Of a DNA stretch of 64,000 nt, positions 25,518 to 36,387 are shown piece after piece. A program made the translations under genes and the position numbers. Below the pieces are notes generated by a model, which worked only from the letters and a program-made list of their open reading frames with translations, searched no databases and was not told where the DNA came from. Location: contig NZ_JAQGPN010000001.1 of the NCBI RefSeq assembly GCF_028826155.1, positions 1,927,501 through 1,991,500 on the forward strand, read 5' to 3'. Positions within the stretch are counted from its first letter, which is position 1, and every line of letters starts with the position of its first letter. Origin of the DNA: Mesorhizobium shangrilense. GTDB taxonomy: Bacteria; Pseudomonadota; Alphaproteobacteria; Rhizobiales; Rhizobiaceae.

Positions 25518-26216
25518 TCAGACCACCACAAGCGGCGTCTTGCTCGGAACGCGCTCGTAGAGGTGCATGACGTCCTGGTTGAACATCCGCACGCAGCCGG
25601 CGGAAGCCGACTTGCCGATCGACCTCCACTCCGGCGATCCGTGGATGCGATAGAGCGTGTCCTCGCCGTTCTGGAAGATGTAGAGCGCCCGCGAGCCGAG
25701 CGGGTTGGTCAGGCCGGGAGGCATGCCATGACGCCACTTCTCCAGCTTCGGGTCCCGCTTGATCATGGAATCGGGCGGCGTCCAGGTCGGCCACTTGCGC
25801 TTCCACTGAACGACGGCGCGTCCCTTCCAGTCGTAGCCTGCACGGCCCAGTCCGACGCCGTAGCGCATCGCCTTGCCGTTCTTCAGCACCCAGTAGAGGA
25901 ACTTCTCCTGCGTGTTCACGACGATGGTGCCGGCCGGCTCGCCCGTCGGGTCGTCGACGATCTGACGCCAGAACTTCCGATCCACCTGCTGGTAGGGAAC
26001 CGCCGGCAGCGCGTAGCCGCCGTCCTCGACCGCCGCGTAGCTCTCGGCGTAGTTCATCTCGTGAACTTCGGACTCCGGAGGCGGAGCAGGCCTGATGGGT
26101 TTCGGCAGGGTCCCGTTGAGGGCGGTGCTGGGGGTCTGGGTGCAGGCTGAGACTGCGGCAGCGCCGAGAAGCGACGTTCCAATCAGGAACGTACGGCGCG
26201 AAAGGACATTCGGCAT
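25518..26216 (-). CDS. L,D-transpeptidase (YkuD/ErfK type)
   Basis: Cell-envelope enzyme forming 3-3 peptidoglycan cross-links or linking proteins to peptidoglycan. 232 aa. The N-terminus has twin Arg (SRRTFLIG) followed by a hydrophobic stretch and a lipobox-like VSAC, suggesting Tat export and possibly lipid attachment. The catalytic block is IHGSPEWRSIGKSASAGCV (19 residues), with the nucleophilic Cys in SAGCVRM. The 255 bp upstream to soxR shows no gene. Confidence 0.88.
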   Translation of the reverse strand: MPNVLSRRTFLIGTSLLGAAAVSACTQTPSTALNGTLPKPIRPAPPPESEVHEMNYAESYAAVEDGGYALPAVPYQQVDRKFWRQIVDDPTGEPAGTIVVNTQEKFLYWVLKNGKAMRYGVGLGRAGYDWKGRAVVQWKRKWPTWTPPDSMIKRDPKLEKWRHGMPPGLTNPLGSRALYIFQNGEDTLYRIHGSPEWRSIGKSASAGCVRMFNQDVMHLYERVPSKTPLVVV

Positions 26217-26471
26217 TTTATGGAGTGCTTTTCCAGGAATTCTTTAAGTTCTGCGGGAGGGCGGCGGTGGCCGCTGCAGGAGGGCTTGTTCAGTCGAACT
26301 GTGACGCAGGCGCGTCTAAATTGAGGCAAAAATAAGGCTGTCCGCTCGCTGTTGCAAAAGCGTCACGCCTGCAAGTTCGGGCAGGCCGAGGCCGGTTTCA
26401 GCGCCGACACCGCAGCCGCGCTGGCTCCGGTACAGCCGGGATGAGCGGGCCCGCGGCGCCCTCACGGCAGA

Positions 26472-26930
26472 TCACTTGTTGGTGACACCTCGGTCCTCGA
26501 CGCGGAGCCGGTGTGGCCCCGCGCCTGCTTCGGCCAGGCGGTCCTGCGGATTGCGGAGGTTGCACTTGTCGATCGACAGGCAGCCGCAACCGATGCAGTC
26601 GTTCAGGCCGTCACGCAGGCGCTCGAGCTGGCTGATGCGGCGATCGAGGCTGTCGCGCCATCGCATTGAAAGCAGACTCCAATCCTTGCGGTTCGGCGTG
26701 CGACCTTCCGGCAGCGCCCGCAGCGCGTCGCCGATCTCGGCGAGCGAAATGCCCATCTCCTGCGCGACCTTGATTATCGCCACCCGCCGAAGCACGTCGC
26801 TGCCATAGCTGCGCTGGTTGCCGGCCGTCCGATCACTGCGGATCAGCCCCTTGGTTTCGTAGAAATGCAGCGTCGAAACCGCGACCCCGCTGCGGCGCGC
26901 GACATATCCCACGCTCAAACCGTGACGCAT
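26472..26930 (-). CDS. soxR: Redox-sensitive transcriptional activator SoxR
   Basis: MerR-family regulator with a [2Fe-2S] sensor, activated by redox-cycling compounds. 152 aa: the winged helix-turn-helix ([19 protein letters not shown]) spans ~5-25, a coiled-coil dimerisation helix ~80-115, and the cluster motif [12 protein letters not shown] has the exact C-x2-C-x-C-x5-C spacing of SoxR. The start was set at ATG 26930, which gives the usual N-terminus. A perfect SoxR box lies 18 bp upstream. Confidence 0.93.
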   Translation of the reverse strand: MRHGLSVGYVARRSGVAVSTLHFYETKGLIRSDRTAGNQRSYGSDVLRRVAIIKVAQEMGISLAEIGDALRALPEGRTPNRKDWSLLSMRWRDSLDRRISQLERLRDGLNDCIGCGCLSIDKCNLRNPQDRLAEAGAGPHRLRVEDRGVTNK

Positions 26931-26944
26931 GGAGGCGACTCCGC

Positions 26945-26975
26945 TTGACCTCAAGATTACTTGAGGTTTTATCAA
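26945..26975 (+). promoter_or_regulatory. SoxR box inside a plus-strand promoter
   Basis: CCTCAAGATTACTTGAGG (26949-26966) is a perfect 7+4+7 dyad nearly identical to the enteric soxS operator. It lies between a plus-strand -35 TTGACC (26945-26950) and -10 TATCAA (26970-26975) with a 19-bp spacer, the overlong spacing that SoxR/MerR activators correct. The minus-strand orientation (TTGATA, then GGTCAA as -10) is much poorer. SoxR binding may still repress or tune soxR itself. Confidence 0.8.
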
Positions 26976-27093
26976 TCCATCCGTTCAACTGCAATCAGGG
27001 AGCGGATCGATGAGACGTTTGGCCGGAACCAGAGTGGTGGTGCGCCCTGACGGGCTGGTGGAGATCGTCCGCGAACCTTGGCTGCGCAGCGGC

Positions 27094-27552
27094 TCAACCG
27101 ATCTGCCTGAGCGCCTCGCCTACGACCATCGCGGCGGCGAGCGCGATGTTCAGGCTGCGGCCGCCGCCGCGCATCGGGATCAGCAGGCGCGCATCCGAAA
27201 TGTCGTGGACTGCCTGCGGGACGCCTGCCGATTCGCGGCCGAGCAGCAGGACGTCGCCATCCTCGAAGCGGAAGTCGGTGTAGGGCTGCGCCGCCTTGGT
27301 CGACATGAGCACCAACCGGCGGCCTTCCGCGCGCCGTTGCTGCTCGAAGCGCGCGAAGTCGACGTGCCGGGTCAGTGCCGCCATTTCGAGATAGTCCATG
27401 CCGGCGCGCTTGAGCGATCTGTCGCTGATGTCGAAGCCCGCCGGCTCGATCAGGTCCACGGCCAGTCCCAGGCAAGCGGCCATACGGAGGATGGTGCCGG
27501 TGTTGCCGGCGATGTCGGGCTGGTACAGCGCGATTCTGATGCCAGACTGCAT
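27094..27552 (-). CDS. trmL: tRNA (cytidine(34)-2'-O)-methyltransferase
   Basis: SPOUT-class methyltransferase for the wobble base of tRNA-Leu. 152 aa, usual length. Visible family motifs: ALYQPDIAGNTGTILR at the N-terminus, LLGRESAGVP (motif 2), and IPMRGGGRSLNIALAAA (motif 3, knot region). The start was set at ATG 27552, with GGGA 6 nt upstream; upstream in-frame starts (27564, 27609) lack support. In many Rhizobiales trmL lies beside petABC; here ~6 kb of ABC exporter and toxin-antitoxin genes separate them. Confidence 0.9.
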   Translation of the reverse strand: MQSGIRIALYQPDIAGNTGTILRMAACLGLAVDLIEPAGFDISDRSLKRAGMDYLEMAALTRHVDFARFEQQRRAEGRRLVLMSTKAAQPYTDFRFEDGDVLLLGRESAGVPQAVHDISDARLLIPMRGGGRSLNIALAAAMVVGEALRQIG

Positions 27553-27689
27553 TCCTGGTCCCATTCCTTGGCGTTGCGCATTGGCAACATTGTCAGGAGA
27601 GTGCGACAAAGTTGCACGCTGCGGGTAGCCAAGTTCGTCGAAGCCGTCTATAGAGCGCGCCGTGTCAACTCGAACCGACGGAGGCGGAT

Positions 27690-27746
27690 ATGGAATTCAT
27701 GATGACCGTAGATATCCACCGCCCCAACCAGGCCCTCTGGGCCTGA
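27690..27746 (+). CDS. Possible 18-aa small ORF with strong ribosome site
   Basis: ATG at 27690 is preceded by GGAGG with 5-nt spacing. The 18 codons encode MEFMMTVDIHRPNQALWA and stop at 27746. It lies between trmL and the gene at 27843 in otherwise gene-free sequence. It could be a translated leader peptide for the downstream ORFs, but no terminator or codon run characteristic of attenuation follows. Support is only the ribosome site. Confidence 0.35.
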   Translation: MEFMMTVDIHRPNQALWA

Positions 27747-27842
27747 CCGCGGTTTCGGTTCGACGCTTCCTCTGACAGTCTAGAGCAACCTCGTCTCGAT
27801 TCCGCCGGAAAACATTTTTCCGTCTCCGAAGGAATCACGACG

Positions 27843-28262
27843 ATGCAACACCATCAAGGATCGCGCCGCGATCCGCTTCTTATCCAGTTCGACAGGCATT
27901 CCGAGTTGAGCACGCTGCACGAGGCGAAGCTCGCCGCATGGGCTTTCGCCATCGGCGAGGGAGCTTCGCCAGCCAGCCCCGGTCGTCGCCTGCACCGCGG
28001 CATGCTGCCGGACGTGCTTCCACCGGACAAGCCGCCGGGCGCGCGGCGGCCGTCGCTCCTGATGCGGCTTGCGCGGGCGTCGGCGCGCCTCTTCGTCGCC
28101 GTCGAGGCGCCTGCGGCTCCTGTCACTGCGTTGTCAGCAGAGGCTGAGGGAGCCGCCGGTGAGCGCGCGGCAAGCATGTACAAGGGCCGGACGAACGCTG
28201 AAGAGGCCGCTGGCGTCCATGCGGCCGAGATCGAACAGCCCATCGGTTTGCGCGCGGCCTGA
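27843..28262 (+). CDS. Uncharacterised protein upstream of the ABC exporters
   Basis: 139 aa, no recognised domain. The composition is Ala/Arg/Pro-rich with low hydrophobicity and no membrane segment; the C-terminal part (AGERAASMYKGRTNAEEAAG) may be helical. GAAGGA lies about 9 nt before the ATG, and the ORF ends 35 bp before the first ABC exporter gene, which favours a real, co-transcribed gene. Alternatively it is a non-coding leader with a chance frame. Confidence 0.45.
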   Translation: MQHHQGSRRDPLLIQFDRHSELSTLHEAKLAAWAFAIGEGASPASPGRRLHRGMLPDVLPPDKPPGARRPSLLMRLARASARLFVAVEAPAAPVTALSAEAEGAAGERAASMYKGRTNAEEAAGVHAAEIEQPIGLRAA

Positions 28263-28297
28263 CCGGCCGCGCGTTCCATCCTATATTGAGACCTGAC

Positions 28298-30181
28298 ATG
28301 ATACTGAAATGGTTTGAAAAACGGCTGGAGCCGTTCCCTGCCGAAGAGCCGGTGGAGCCGCCGAAGACGCTCATCGCCTTCTGCATGCATTACACGCGCG
28401 GGGCCTGGCCTTACGTGGCGATGGACGCGGTGCTGGTCGCAGCGATCGCCATCACCGAGGTGTGGATGTTCGGCTTCCTGGGCTCGATCGTCGACTGGCT
28501 GTCGGCCCAGAACCGGGCGACCTTCCTGCAGACCGAGGGCTGGAAGCTCGGCGGCATGGCTGCGGTCGTCATGATCGTGCTGCCGCTGACGGTGTTCCTG
28601 CAGTCGCTGATCCACACCCAGACGCTGATGGGCAACTATCCGATGCGGATACGCTGGCAGGTGCACCGCTACCTGCTCAAGCAGTCGATGACCTTCTACC
28701 AGGACGAGTTCGCCGGACGCATCGCCACCAAGCTGATGCAGACCGCGCTCGCCGTGCGCGAATGCGTGATGAAGCTGATCGACGTGCTGAACTACGTCAT
28801 TGTGTATTTTCTCGGCATGCTGTTCATCGTCGGCTCGGCGGACTGGCGGCTGGCGACGCCGCTGGTGGTGTGGCTGGTGGCCTACGCGATCCTGCTCAGC
28901 ATCTTCATCCCGCGCCTGGGACGCGTTGCCGAGGAGCAGTCCGACGCCCGCTCGATGATGACCGGGCGCGTCGTCGACAGCTACACGAACATCCAGACCG
29001 TCAAGCTGTTCTCGCACGGCAAACGCGAGGCGTCCTATGCGAAGGAGGGCATGACCACCTTCATGGACACGGTCTACCGTTCCATGCGGCTGGTGACGCT
29101 TCTCTACGCATGCCTCTATCTGCTCAACTCCCTGCTTCTGCTGTCGGTCGCCGGCCTGTCGATCTGGTTCTGGATGAACGAGATCGTGACTATCGGCGCG
29201 GTCGCCGTGGTCATCGGCCTCGTGCTGCGCCTGTGGGGCATGTCGCAGTGGATAATGTGGGAGATGTCGGCGCTGTTCGAGAACATCGGCACGGTGCAGG
29301 ACGGCATCAGCTCGATCTCGTTGCCGCGGCTGGTCGAGGACCGGCCTGGCGCTACAGAACTCGACGTGCCGCACGGTCAGATCGCCTTCGAGGACGTGGC
29401 CTTCCACTACGGCAAGCAGAAGGGGGTCATCGAGGAACTGTCGCTCAAGGTGAAGCCGGGCGAGAAGGTTGGCATCGTCGGACGTTCCGGCGCCGGCAAG
29501 TCGACGCTGGTCAACCTGCTGCTGCGCTTCTACGACCTGGAGAGCGGCAGAATCCTCATCGACGGGCAGGACATTTCCGCCGTGACGCAGGATTCGCTGC
29601 GGGCTCATATTGGCATGGTCACCCAGGACACGTCGCTGCTGCACCGCTCCGTGCGCGACAACATCGTCTATGGCCGCCCCGATGCCGACGACGCCATGAT
29701 GATCGAGGCGGCGCGCCGGGCCGAGGCGCTCGACTTCATCGCCACGCTGGTCGATGCAAAGGGACGCAAGGGCTTTGATGCGCATGTCGGGGAGCGCGGC
29801 GTCAAACTGTCCGGCGGCCAGCGCCAGCGCATCGCGATTGCGCGGGTGATGCTGAAGGACGCCCCTATCCTGATCCTGGACGAGGCGACCTCGGCTCTGG
29901 ATTCAGAGGTGGAGGCGGCGATCCAGGAGAACCTCTACCGGCTGATGGAGGGCAAGACGGTCATCGCCATCGCGCACCGGCTCTCGACCATCGCGGCGAT
30001 GGACAGGCTCGTGGTCATGGACAAGGGCAGGATCGTCGAGGAAGGGTCGCACGACGAACTGGTGGCGCAGGGCGGGATCTACGCCCAGCTGTGGCAGCGC
30101 CAGTCAGGCGGCTTCCTGCTCGACGAACCGGATGCCGTGGGAGCCAACGACCAGACCATGAAGGAGCAGGCGGCGGAATGA
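28298..30181 (+). CDS. ABC transporter, fused permease and ATP-binding protein (1)
   Basis: 627 aa half-transporter of the exporter type. Residues ~1-320 hold about six membrane segments; ~365-610 form the ATPase with Walker [10 protein letters not shown], signature LSGGQRQR, Walker [13 protein letters not shown], and the switch His in IAIAHRLST. ATG 28298 was preferred to an in-frame TTG at 28286. It is followed 74 bp later by a closely related second half-transporter, so the two may form a heterodimer. Both ATPases look complete. Substrate unknown; MsbA-like lipid or multidrug export is possible. Confidence 0.9.
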   Translation: MILKWFEKRLEPFPAEEPVEPPKTLIAFCMHYTRGAWPYVAMDAVLVAAIAITEVWMFGFLGSIVDWLSAQNRATFLQTEGWKLGGMAAVVMIVLPLTVFLQSLIHTQTLMGNYPMRIRWQVHRYLLKQSMTFYQDEFAGRIATKLMQTALAVRECVMKLIDVLNYVIVYFLGMLFIVGSADWRLATPLVVWLVAYAILLSIFIPRLGRVAEEQSDARSMMTGRVVDSYTNIQTVKLFSHGKREASYAKEGMTTFMDTVYRSMRLVTLLYACLYLLNSLLLLSVAGLSIWFWMNEIVTIGAVAVVIGLVLRLWGMSQWIMWEMSALFENIGTVQDGISSISLPRLVEDRPGATELDVPHGQIAFEDVAFHYGKQKGVIEELSLKVKPGEKVGIVGRSGAGKSTLVNLLLRFYDLESGRILIDGQDISAVTQDSLRAHIGMVTQDTSLLHRSVRDNIVYGRPDADDAMMIEAARRAEALDFIATLVDAKGRKGFDAHVGERGVKLSGGQRQRIAIARVMLKDAPILILDEATSALDSEVEAAIQENLYRLMEGKTVIAIAHRLSTIAAMDRLVVMDKGRIVEEGSHDELVAQGGIYAQLWQRQSGGFLLDEPDAVGANDQTMKEQAAE

Positions 30182-30255
30182 TGAGTGCCGCGCGCCGTCT
30201 GTCACGCCACTACAAGCCCGCCGCCTTGCGCAGGCCATAGAACGCCATTTCCAGA

Positions 30256-32136
<1,881 letters not shown>

Positions 32137-32170
32137 GCTCCCATGCGGATAGCAGCGAGCAGCGTGAAGA

Positions 32171-32482
32171 ATGTCCCTGCGCCCACCTGACCTGACCGGC
32201 GGCCGGTCCGCCGAAAGCGGTCTCGACTTGCTCGGCTACGAGATGATGGCCGAGAAGGCGTCGGCGCTCGGCCGGGCCGGCAGGCAGGTCGAGATCTGCC
32301 TGGAGAAACTGCGGGCGCATGACCGCGGCTCGGAAGGGCGCACGGCGGCCCTGAAGGATGCGGCAGAGGCGGTCTATGCCTATTTCATCCAGCGCGAGCT
32401 TTGTGGCCTGCGCCGGCACCAGGACGTGATTCGCGACTACGGAATTCCAAATGAGGTTCTGGCACGGCTCGGTGCGAAGTGA
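32171..32482 (+). CDS. Small helical protein (DUF6665-like)
   Basis: 103 aa, almost entirely helical by eye, with no membrane segment or signal peptide. The central GRQVEICLEKLRAHD and C-terminal FIQRELCGLRRHQDVI resemble the small rhizobial family DUF6665 as remembered; this assignment needs a profile search. It follows the second ABC exporter by 34 bp on the same strand. Function unknown. Confidence 0.65.
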   Translation: MSLRPPDLTGGRSAESGLDLLGYEMMAEKASALGRAGRQVEICLEKLRAHDRGSEGRTAALKDAAEAVYAYFIQRELCGLRRHQDVIRDYGIPNEVLARLGAK

Positions 32483-32530
32483 GCTCAGCCGAATCTGTTC
32501 GCGCCGCCCATCCGCTCGTCAACGCTATGC

Positions 32531-32950
32531 TTACGTTTCCACCCAGGGGTTGAGCAGTTTCACGCCCGTGCCTTCGAAATCGCGGGTGTTGCGGGTGACG
32601 ACGGTCAGGTCGTGTGCCAGGGCCGTAGCGGCGATGTAGGCGTCACGGTCGGAGCGGGGATTGGGGACATGCAGCGCCGCGCATCGGAGTGCAACGCGCA
32701 CGTCTATCGGTATGACCCTGCCTTCGAAGCCCGGCAGTACGCGTTCGTCAATCCATGTGCGCAGCATGTGGCCCTGCAGCTTGTCGTGCCGCAGCGCTCG
32801 CAAGACGCCAATTTCGAGCTCGAGGACCGACACGCAGGAGCAAGCCAGCAGGGCTTCGTCCTGACCGTCTATCCATTGCGATACGTTCTCGTTGGCGCGC
32901 TCCGGCCGACGCAGTTCCGATATGACGTTCGTGTCGAGCAGGAACATCAT
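32531..32950 (-). CDS. VapC-type PIN-domain toxin
   Basis: 139 aa ribonuclease toxin of a type II module. The PIN acidic residues are in place: LLDTNVISELRRP at the N-terminus, the mid-chain SVLELEIGV, and SDRDAYIAATALAHDLTVVT (20 residues) near the C-terminus. These would form the Mg site that cuts tRNA or rRNA. ATG 32950 overlaps the antitoxin stop (ATGA), the usual coupling with the antitoxin first. It may be active, since no frameshift or missing ligand is seen. Confidence 0.88.
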   Translation of the reverse strand: MMFLLDTNVISELRRPERANENVSQWIDGQDEALLACSCVSVLELEIGVLRALRHDKLQGHMLRTWIDERVLPGFEGRVIPIDVRVALRCAALHVPNPRSDRDAYIAATALAHDLTVVTRNTRDFEGTGVKLLNPWVET

Positions 32951-33246
32951 TCGGAATCGGGAACTTTCAGAGAGAAACCACTCAGCCTCGGAGGTTCCCA
33001 GTCGAAGTCTGCCTCCGGCCGGAGGTCCGCCAGCGCCCGCGCCAAGCTCTTGCGCTTCGGCGCTTCAGCCGGCGCCTGCAACGCCTCAAGCCGGTCATAC
33101 TCATCCTTGGTCAGAAGAACATGACTGGGTTTGCCGCGATCGGTGATGAAGACCGGACCCTGCTTGGCCGCGCGCTTGGCCCGAGCCGTGTCCTGATTGA
33201 ACTCGCGGCTGGACATGGTCGTGACCGGTGCGCGGACGACGTTCAT
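32947..33246 (-). CDS. Phd/YefM-family antitoxin
   Basis: 99 aa. The N-terminal Phd/YefM DNA-binding fold is recognised from TMSSREFNQDTARAKRAAKQ (20 residues) and the following GPVFITDRGKPSHVLL. The C-terminal tail (~65-99), ending FSLKVPDSE, would wrap the toxin. Antitoxin and VapC-like toxin overlap by 4 bp. A 20-bp inverted repeat 22 bp upstream is the probable autoregulatory operator. Confidence 0.87.
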   Translation of the reverse strand: MNVVRAPVTTMSSREFNQDTARAKRAAKQGPVFITDRGKPSHVLLTKDEYDRLEALQAPAEAPKRKSLARALADLRPEADFDWEPPRLSGFSLKVPDSE

Positions 33247-33268
33247 TGCACAGTCTCGCTTCTCAACA

Positions 33269-33288
33269 ATGTAGACACGTTGCTACAT
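33269..33288 (-). promoter_or_regulatory. Inverted repeat upstream of the antitoxin gene
   Basis: ATGTAG (33269-33274) and CTACAT (33283-33288) form a perfect dyad with an 8-nt spacer, 22 bp upstream of the antitoxin start. Position and form fit the operator bound by the Phd-VapC complex for autorepression. Confidence 0.6.
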
Positions 33289-33502
33289 TTTCGGGAAGCC
33301 GTCAAATCACAAACCCTTGCACATCCCCCGCGACAATCTGCCCACGCCGATCCTGCCGTCTGGACAAGCATAGGCTTCCTGCATAGAAACCACACGCAAT
33401 GCCGGTAATTTCGCCAGCCTGATCGCCAGCGTGTCGGGACGGGGTATGTGAGCGGGGACAATGCTCGTGGCCGGCGATCGCATGAGGAAGGATCGACGTT
33501 CC

Positions 33503-34066
33503 GTGAGCGCAGACGATACGATTGAACCCAACCGCCGGGACTTCCTGTACGTGACGACCGGCATGGCTGCCGTCGTCGGTGCAGGAGCCGTGGCTTGGCC
33601 CTTTATCGACCAGATGCGCCCAGACGCGTCGACGCTCGCCGCGTCCTCGATCGAGGTCGACGTGGCGGCGCTCGAGCCGGGCATGTCCATGGTCGTCAAG
33701 TGGCGCGGCAAGCCCGTGTTCATCCGCAACCGCACGCCGCAGGAAGTCGAGGCCGCCAAGCAGGTCCCGATGTCCGAACTCAAGGACCCTCTGGCGCGTA
33801 ACGCCAACCTTCCATCCGACGCCGAGGCGACCGACACCGACCGTTCGGCTGGCGAGGGCAAGGAAAACTACATCGTGATGGTGGGCGTGTGCACGCATCT
33901 GGGCTGCGTGCCGCTCGGCCAGCAAGGCGACTTCGGCGGCTGGTTCTGCCCGTGCCACGGCTCGCACTACGATACCGCTGGACGCATCCGCAAAGGACCC
34001 GCGCCCGAAAACCTGCCGGTGCCGACGCTGACGTTCCTGTCGGACACCAAGATCAAGATCGGCTGA
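33503..34066 (+). CDS. petA: Ubiquinol-cytochrome c reductase iron-sulfur (Rieske) subunit
   Basis: Rieske protein of the bc1 complex, passing electrons from ubiquinol to cytochrome c1 on the periplasmic side. The N-terminal twin-Arg sequence ([11 protein letters not shown]) and a membrane anchor fit Tat-dependent insertion. The [2Fe-2S] ligands are CTHLGC and [12 protein letters not shown] 33503 is preferred because AAGGAT lies 10 nt upstream and the product has a usual rhizobial length (187 aa); ATG 33482 is an alternative. petB follows after 13 bp. Confidence 0.95.
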   Translation: MSADDTIEPNRRDFLYVTTGMAAVVGAGAVAWPFIDQMRPDASTLAASSIEVDVAALEPGMSMVVKWRGKPVFIRNRTPQEVEAAKQVPMSELKDPLARNANLPSDAEATDTDRSAGEGKENYIVMVGVCTHLGCVPLGQQGDFGGWFCPCHGSHYDTAGRIRKGPAPENLPVPTLTFLSDTKIKIG

Positions 34067-34079
34067 GGGGGACAGACTT

Positions 34080-35372
34080 ATGGCCGGTGGACATTCTACC
34101 TACACCCCGAAGACCGGAATCGAACGCTGGTTCGACGCGCGCCTGCCGCTGCCGCGGCTGGTGTACGACTCCTTCGTCGCCTATCCGGTGCCGCGCAACC
34201 TGAACTACGCCTACACCTTCGGCGGCATCCTCGCGATCATGCTTGTGTTGCAGATGCTGACCGGCATCGTGCTGGCGATGCACTATGCGTCCGACACGAC
34301 GCTGGCCTTCACGTCGGTCGAGAAGATCATGCGTGACGTCAACTCCGGCTGGCTGCTGCGCTACCTGCATTCCAACGGCGCATCGTTCTTCTTCATCGCC
34401 GTCTACATCCACATCTTCCGCGGTCTCTACTACGGCTCCTACAAGGCGCCGCGCGAGCTGCTCTGGATCCTCGGCTGCATCATCTACCTGCTGATGATGG
34501 CGACCGGCTTCATGGGCTACGTGCTGCCGTGGGGCCAGATGTCCGGCTGGGGCGCGACCGTCATCACCGGGTTCTTCACCGCGATCCCGCTGGTGGGCAC
34601 CTGGATCCAGGAGCTTCTGCTCGGTGGCTTCGCCGTCGACAACCCGACGCTCAACCGCTTCTTCTCGCTGCACTACCTGCTGCCGTTCATGATCGCCGGC
34701 GTCGTCGTGCTGCACGTCTGGGCGCTGCACGTGACCGGCCAGACCAACCCGACCGGCATCGAAGTGAAGTCGAAGACCGACACGCTGCCCTTCACGCCCT
34801 ATGCGACCATCAAGGACGCGTTCGGCATGATCGTGTTCCTGGCCGTGTTCGCCTACTTCGTCTTCTACATCCCGAACTTCCTGGGTCACCCGGACAACTA
34901 CATCCAGTTCGACTCGCTGAAGACGCCAGCACACATCGTTCCGGAATGGTACTTCCTGCCGTTCTACGCGATCCTGCGCGCGATCACCTTCAACATCGGG
35001 CCGATCGACTCGAAGCTGGGCGGCGTGCTCGCCATGTTCGGCGCCATCGCAGTCCTCTTCGTCGTGCCGTGGCTCGACACGTCGAAGGTGCGCTCGGCGG
35101 TCTATCGCCCCTGGTTCAAGTTGGCCTTCTGGCTGTTCGCCGCGAACGCGATCTTCCTCGGATGGCTTGGCTCGAAGCCGGCGGAAGGCCTCTACATTCC
35201 GCTGATGCAGATTTCGACGATCTACTATTTCGCGTTCTTCCTGGTCGTGATGCCGCTGCTTGGTCTGATCGAGACCCCGCGCCGCATTCCCAATTCGATC
35301 ACCGAGGCGGTTCTCGAAAAGAACAAGGGCGCTTCGGCCGCACTGGGCGCGACCGAAGAAGCCAGGGTCTAG
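34080..35372 (+). CDS. petB: Cytochrome b of the bc1 complex
   Basis: 430 aa integral membrane subunit with about eight helices that carries the two b hemes and the Qo and Qi sites. The Qo-site PEWY motif is present ([11 protein letters not shown]), and heme-ligand His residues appear in [11 protein letters not shown] and VLHVWALHV. Second gene of petABC, ATG at 34080. Length and motifs are complete. Confidence 0.97.
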   Translation: MAGGHSTYTPKTGIERWFDARLPLPRLVYDSFVAYPVPRNLNYAYTFGGILAIMLVLQMLTGIVLAMHYASDTTLAFTSVEKIMRDVNSGWLLRYLHSNGASFFFIAVYIHIFRGLYYGSYKAPRELLWILGCIIYLLMMATGFMGYVLPWGQMSGWGATVITGFFTAIPLVGTWIQELLLGGFAVDNPTLNRFFSLHYLLPFMIAGVVVLHVWALHVTGQTNPTGIEVKSKTDTLPFTPYATIKDAFGMIVFLAVFAYFVFYIPNFLGHPDNYIQFDSLKTPAHIVPEWYFLPFYAILRAITFNIGPIDSKLGGVLAMFGAIAVLFVVPWLDTSKVRSAVYRPWFKLAFWLFAANAIFLGWLGSKPAEGLYIPLMQISTIYYFAFFLVVMPLLGLIETPRRIPNSITEAVLEKNKGASAALGATEEARV

Positions 35373-35400
35373 GCGGGCGAGACTCGGAGAGGGCATTTTA

Positions 35401-36261
35401 ATGAACAAGATTCTCACCGCTCTGGTTGCGGCCGGTGCACTGCTCACGGGCGTAGCGGGTTATGCGCTCGCCCAGGAAGCGCACAGCGAGGCCGAGCCGA
35501 CCCACTTCCCCATCCACGCTCCGAAGGAGCAGGGCTGGAGCTTCGCGGGCCCGTTCGGCACCTATGACAAGGGCCAGCTGCAGCGCGGCCTCAAGGTCTA
35601 CAAGGAAGTCTGCGCGGCTTGCCATTCGATGGAGATGGTTCCGTTCCGCGCCATGAGCGGCCTCGGCTACTCCGAGGAGCAGATCAAGGCGCTCGCGGCC
35701 GAGTACACGGTCGAGGACGGTCCCAACGACGCGGGCGACATGTTCGAGCGCCCCGGCTTGCCGTCTGACCATTTCCCGTCGCCGTTCCCGAACACGGCCG
35801 CCGCAGCGGCTTCCAACAACGGCGCGGCTCCGCCCGACTTCTCGCTCATCGCGAAGGCGCGCGGCGTCACCCGCGGATTCCCGACCTTTGTCTTCGACAT
35901 CTTCACGCAGTATCAGGAGAGCGGGCCCGACTACATCTACTCGCTGCTGACCGGCTACGACGAGCAGCCGCCGGCCGGCATGGAGATCGCCGAGGGCACG
36001 CACTACAACCCGTACTTCATCGCCGGCAAGTCGCTGGCCATGGCCAAGCCCCTGTCGGACGACCAGGTCACCTATGACGACGGCGCGCCGCAGACGGTCG
36101 ACCAGTACGCGAAGGACGTTTCCGCGTTCCTCATGTATGTGGCCGAGCCGCATATGGAGAGCCGCAAGCAGACCGGCTTCCAGGTCCTGATCTTCATGCT
36201 TCTCTTCGGCGGGCTGGTTTACCTGACGAAGCGCAAGGTCTGGTCCAGCGTGGCGCACTGA
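35401..36261 (+). CDS. petC: Cytochrome c1 of the bc1 complex
   Basis: 286 aa. An N-terminal Sec signal peptide ends at YALAQEA. The heme c site is CAACH near residue 78, the conserved PPDFS/ARG region is visible (APPDFSLIAKARG), and one C-terminal membrane anchor (FQVLIFMLLFGGLVYLT) holds it in the inner membrane. Last gene of petABC; an intrinsic terminator follows 24 bp after the stop. Confidence 0.96.
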   Translation: MNKILTALVAAGALLTGVAGYALAQEAHSEAEPTHFPIHAPKEQGWSFAGPFGTYDKGQLQRGLKVYKEVCAACHSMEMVPFRAMSGLGYSEEQIKALAAEYTVEDGPNDAGDMFERPGLPSDHFPSPFPNTAAAAASNNGAAPPDFSLIAKARGVTRGFPTFVFDIFTQYQESGPDYIYSLLTGYDEQPPAGMEIAEGTHYNPYFIAGKSLAMAKPLSDDQVTYDDGAPQTVDQYAKDVSAFLMYVAEPHMESRKQTGFQVLIFMLLFGGLVYLTKRKVWSSVAH

Positions 36262-36285
36262 GCGCGGACCGCAAGCCATTTGGGG

Positions 36286-36309
36286 AAGGGCGCCGAGAGC
36301 GCCCTTTTT
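36286..36309 (+). terminator. Intrinsic terminator of petABC
   Basis: AAGGGCGC (36286-36293), loop CGAGA, GCGCCCTT (36299-36306), then TTT and a C. Strong GC stem with a T-run on the plus strand, 24 bp after petC. It separates petABC from apt. Confidence 0.88.
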
Positions 36310-36387
36310 CATGTCGACAACGCGCTATCCGATTGCCACCCAACGCCGACAGCGCATAAGAATAGATAGACCGCGCGGACAAGCCGA

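Noticed and set aside
27010..27702. 230-codon plus-strand ORF downstream of the SoxR box
   Set aside because: Beyond 27093 it is antisense to trmL with Arg/Ala-rich shadow composition. Kept only as context for the SoxR promoter, not as a gene.
27854..29785. 643-codon minus-strand frame opposite the first ABC exporter
   Set aside because: Low-complexity His/Gln/Arg-rich composition and fully antisense to a complete ABC transporter.
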